From positions 6,148 through 29,624 of the forward strand of contig FR881259.1 in NCBI GenBank assembly GCA_000434735.1: a stretch of DNA of 23,477 nucleotides, written 5' to 3'. Position 1 is the first letter of the stretch, and each line of letters starts with the position of its first letter. This document shows, in pieces, positions 20,993-23,477 of this stretch. The position numbers were made by a program, and so were the translations under genes. A model generated the notes under the pieces. The model did no database searches and was not told the DNA's origin. It saw only the letters and a list, made by a program, of their open reading frames with translations. The DNA comes from Bacteroides sp. CAG:530. Its GTDB lineage: Bacteria > Bacteroidota > Bacteroidia > Bacteroidales > Bacteroidaceae.

Positions 20993-23152
20993 TCAAGCCT
21001 CTTCTTTTTCTTGCTCTTCAAATTCTTTCATCAACTTGTTTTGAACGTCGGTTGGTACAAGTTCGTAGCTAGCGAATTTCATGATGAACGAAGCGCGTCC
21101 GCCTGTCAGTGAACTGAGGGCTGTAGCGTAGTTCGACATTTCTTTCAATGGTACTTTGGCAACCATCTTTTCATAACCTTTTTCTGAGTCCATACCAAGA
21201 ATCATACCTCTACGTCCTTGCATATCGCTCATTACGTCGCCCAACTTTTCGCTTGGTACAAATACTTCTACGTCGTAGATTGGTTCCAGAATCTTAGGAC
21301 CAGCGTTCTTGAACGCTTCGCTGAATGCGTGGCGGCCTGCCAACATGAATGAGATTTCATTTGAATCTACCGGGTGCATTTTTCCGTCGTATACAATTAC
21401 ACGTACGTCGCGAGCGTAAGAACCTGTAAGCGGACCTTGTTCCATACGGCTCATGATACCTTTCAAGATAGCAGGCATAAAGCGAGCGTCGATAGCACCA
21501 CCTACCACACTGTTGATGAATACTAATTTACCGCCCCATTCCAAGTCGATAGTTTCTGTACTCTTTACGTTAATCTTGAATTCTTGTCCGTTGAACTTAT
21601 AGGTATCTGGAGCAGGCATACCTTCATAGTAAGGTTCAACGATTAAGTGAACTTCACCGAACTGTCCGGCACCACCAGATTGTTTCTTATGACGATAGTC
21701 GGCACGAGCTGCCTTAGTAATAGTTTCGCGATAAGGAATCTTTTGTTCGTAGAACTGAATTTGGATCTTTTCATTGTTTTCGAGACGCCATTTCAATGTA
21801 CGCAAGTGGAATTCACCCTGTCCGTGAACCAAAATCTGGCGAAGTTCCTTCGATTGTTCTACTACCCATGTCGGGTCTTCCTCGCGCATACGGTTTAGTA
21901 CGGCCATCATCTTTTCGGTATCAGCCTCGTTAAGTGGTTTGATGGCACGTGTATATTTCGGGTTAGGATATTTAATGAAGTTGAAACGGTTGTCGCAATC
22001 TTTACCGTTAAGTGTATTACCTGTCTTAACGTCTTTCAGTTTCACTGTACAGCCAATATCACCCGCACGCAGTTCGTCAACCTTTTCGCGAGTAGCTCCG
22101 GCGCATACATAAAGCTGAGCCATACGTTCTTTCGAACCACGGTCGGCGTTAGTAAGATCATCACCTTCGTGTACTACACCGCTCATTACTTTAAAGTACT
22201 GCACATCGCCGATATGCGGTTCAACTGCGGTTTTGAAGAAATAAAGAGAAGTAGGTCCGTTTGGATCGGGTGGAACAGGAATACCGCGAGTGTTATGTAC
22301 AACCGGCATTTCGTCAACGAACGGCACTACGTTTCCTAAGAACTCCATCAAGCGGCGAACACCCATATCTTTTCCGGCGCATACGCAGAATACAGGGAAC
22401 ATACCTCTTGCGGCCAATCCCTTGCGGATACCTTCGCGCATTTCGTCTTCGGTAAGAGATTCTGATTCGAAGAATTTCTCCATCAGTGTCTCATCGTGTT
22501 CGGCAGCGGCTTCTACTAGTGTCTTGTGCCACTCCTGAGCTTTTTCCATTTCTTCCGCAGGAATATCTTCGATAGTAGGTTCGCCACCATCAGGTCCCCA
22601 CGAATATTTTTTCATTAAAAGTACATCAATCAACGAGTTGAAATTCGGTCCTGTACTTAGTGGGTACTGCACCGGAATTACTTTAGAACCATAATTCTCT
22701 TTCAGCTGTTCCAGAACTTGGTCGAAGTCACATTTTTCGCTGTCGAGCTGGTTAACGAGGAAGATGACCGGCTTACCCAACTTTTCGGTGTAGCGGAAAT
22801 GGTTCTGTGTACCTACTTCCGGTCCGTATTGTCCGTTGAGAAGCAATATAGCAGTGTCGGTAACGTTGAGTGCTGTCATGGCAGCTCCCACAAAGTCGTC
22901 ACTTCCCGGGCAATCGATTATATTCAGCTTTTTTCCGTTCCATTCTACATGATATACAGTTGAGAATACTGAATATCCATATTCTTGTTCTACCGGAAAA
23001 TAGTCGCTTACCGTATTCTTGGCAGTGATTCTGCCGCGGCGTTTTATGATGCCACTCTCATAGAGCAAAGCTTCTGTGAGGGTGGTCTTACCTGATCCAT
23101 CATTGCCAAGGAGTGCAATGTTTTTGATTTCGTTGGTTTGGTATACTTTCAT
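20993..23152 (-). CDS. fusA2: Elongation factor G paralog EF-G2, GTPase-deficient type
   Basis: A 719-residue EF-G-like protein with all five domains in order: G domain (1-about 285), domain II, III, IV (with YRHKKQSGGAGQFGEVHLIVEP near its start) and V. The P-loop GNDGSGKT (16-23) and NQLD (134-137) are kept, so GTP binding is plausible. Switch II reads DCPGS (80-84) where EF-G has DTPGH, so the histidine needed for GTP hydrolysis is Ser84. Switch I lacks the usual RGITI and reads YGYSV. This matches the EF-G2 reported in Bacteroides thetaiotaomicron, which supports translation without GTPase activity and helps gut colonisation under carbon limitation. It is a monocistronic gene with its own terminator. 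Confidence 0.9.
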   Translation of the reverse strand: MKVYQTNEIKNIALLGNDGSGKTTLTEALLYESGIIKRRGRITAKNTVSDYFPVEQEYGYSVFSTVYHVEWNGKKLNIIDCPGSDDFVGAAMTALNVTDTAILLLNGQYGPEVGTQNHFRYTEKLGKPVIFLVNQLDSEKCDFDQVLEQLKENYGSKVIPVQYPLSTGPNFNSLIDVLLMKKYSWGPDGGEPTIEDIPAEEMEKAQEWHKTLVEAAAEHDETLMEKFFESESLTEDEMREGIRKGLAARGMFPVFCVCAGKDMGVRRLMEFLGNVVPFVDEMPVVHNTRGIPVPPDPNGPTSLYFFKTAVEPHIGDVQYFKVMSGVVHEGDDLTNADRGSKERMAQLYVCAGATREKVDELRAGDIGCTVKLKDVKTGNTLNGKDCDNRFNFIKYPNPKYTRAIKPLNEADTEKMMAVLNRMREEDPTWVVEQSKELRQILVHGQGEFHLRTLKWRLENNEKIQIQFYEQKIPYRETITKAARADYRHKKQSGGAGQFGEVHLIVEPYYEGMPAPDTYKFNGQEFKINVKSTETIDLEWGGKLVFINSVVGGAIDARFMPAILKGIMSRMEQGPLTGSYARDVRVIVYDGKMHPVDSNEISFMLAGRHAFSEAFKNAGPKILEPIYDVEVFVPSEKLGDVMSDMQGRRGMILGMDSEKGYEKMVAKVPLKEMSNYATALSSLTGGRASFIMKFASYELVPTDVQNKLMKEFEEQEKEEA

Positions 23153-23183
23153 GGTACTTCAAGATTTAATAAAATAACGAAAG

Positions 23184-23200
23184 GATATGCTTTTCATATC
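23184..23200 (-). other. Small hairpin in the fusA2 5' leader
   Basis: GATATG (23184-23189) and CATATC (23195-23200) form a 6-bp stem with a 5-nt loop, 31 nt upstream of the fusA2 start codon and within its predicted untranslated leader. It may affect mRNA stability or translation; this is inferred from structure only. Confidence 0.4.
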
Positions 23201-23219
23201 TCTTTATCTAAGTGAGGCG

Positions 23220-23250
23220 CAAATTAGAAAGAAAAAACTAGAAATACAAT
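23220..23250 (-). promoter_or_regulatory. Possible fusA2 promoter
   Basis: On the minus strand TAATTTG (complement of 23220-23226) resembles the -7 consensus with one base missing in the spacer, and ATTG (complement of 23247-23250) lies 20 nt further upstream. It would give a leader of about 60 nt. The rest of the gap (23251-23389) shows no gene. Confidence 0.4.
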
Positions 23251-23382
23251 TTTTAAGTAGATGTTACAAAACCGTGTTGTAGGACATGTTTAATGCGTAA
23301 TGTCTGTAATCGTGTGCTTTATGATGGCTTGTTGCGGGTGTGTTAACGGCCTGTTGTATAGTATTACAGCTGGGTTTCTGCT

Positions 23383-23426
23383 AAAAAGAAAACGCTTCAA
23401 GAAATTTTGTGATTCTCGAAGCGTTT
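23383..23426 (-). terminator. Terminator of a minus-strand gene to the right
   Basis: AAACGCTTC (23390-23398) pairs with GAAGCGTTT (23418-23426), with an extra AGAA/TTCT helix inside. The minus-strand continuation is T-rich (complement of the A-rich 23383-23390), so it ends a transcript entering from the right edge and insulates fusA2 from it. Confidence 0.75.
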
Positions 23427-23429
23427 AGC

Positions 23430-23477
23430 TTATATAGTTATGTTATTACCTATTGGCGGAATTAAATTATAAAAGAT
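23430..23477 (-). CDS. Possible C-terminal end of a gene outside the window
   Basis: One minus-strand frame is open from the right edge to a TAA at 23430-23432, giving 15 residues (IFYNLIPPIGNNITI), just before a minus-strand terminator. The other two frames have stops. It is too short to identify, and the true gene could end further right. Confidence 0.25.
   Translation of the reverse strand: MFYNLIPPIGNNITI

Overview
This window looks like a chromosomal segment from a member of the Bacteroidales, most likely Bacteroides, Phocaeicola or a near relative. The evidence is promoters of the TAnnTTTG type, a RprX/RprY two-component pair, an EF-G2-type paralog of elongation factor G, and a TonB-receptor/surface-lipoprotein operon. 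No tRNA, rRNA, CRISPR array, insertion sequence or phage gene was seen.

Left part (1-9466, all minus strand) is one apparent operon read right to left. It encodes a TonB-dependent receptor with a carboxypeptidase-like N-terminal domain, a DUF4876-type lipoprotein with a surface-export-like signal, a DUF6850-type outer-membrane beta-barrel, and two tandem secreted proteins that carry the His-Gly and Asp-Ala-Cys motifs of clan CD (gingipain/C25-like) cysteine peptidases followed by HEAT-like repeats. The last gene runs off the left edge. The set resembles an uptake machine coupled to its own proteases. Its substrate is unknown, and it is the best candidate here for an undescribed system. A large imperfect palindrome lies between the DUF4876 and DUF6850 genes.

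Middle part (9675-16235, plus strand) is the leucine operon: promoter, a 27-codon leader peptide rich in Leu/Ile/Val, mutually exclusive antiterminator and terminator hairpins, leuA, leuC, leuD, a second LeuA/citramalate-synthase-like gene and leuB, then a terminator. The leader geometry is that of ribosome-mediated attenuation. leuA carries two short tandem duplications (33 bp and 30 bp); the first creates an in-frame stop. The mismatches between copies lean towards G, and removing both duplications gives a normal 498-residue LeuA, so an assembly or sequencing artefact is at least as likely as a real mutation.

Right part: a convergent terminator pair separates leu from the minus-strand ribosomal protein operon rpsF-rpsR-rplI. 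A divergent MarR-type regulator and a 58-residue membrane protein follow on the plus strand, ending in a shared bidirectional terminator. Beyond it are rprX-rprY (minus) and fusA2 (minus), an EF-G paralog whose switch II lacks the catalytic histidine. The far right edge holds a minus-strand terminator for a gene mostly outside the window.
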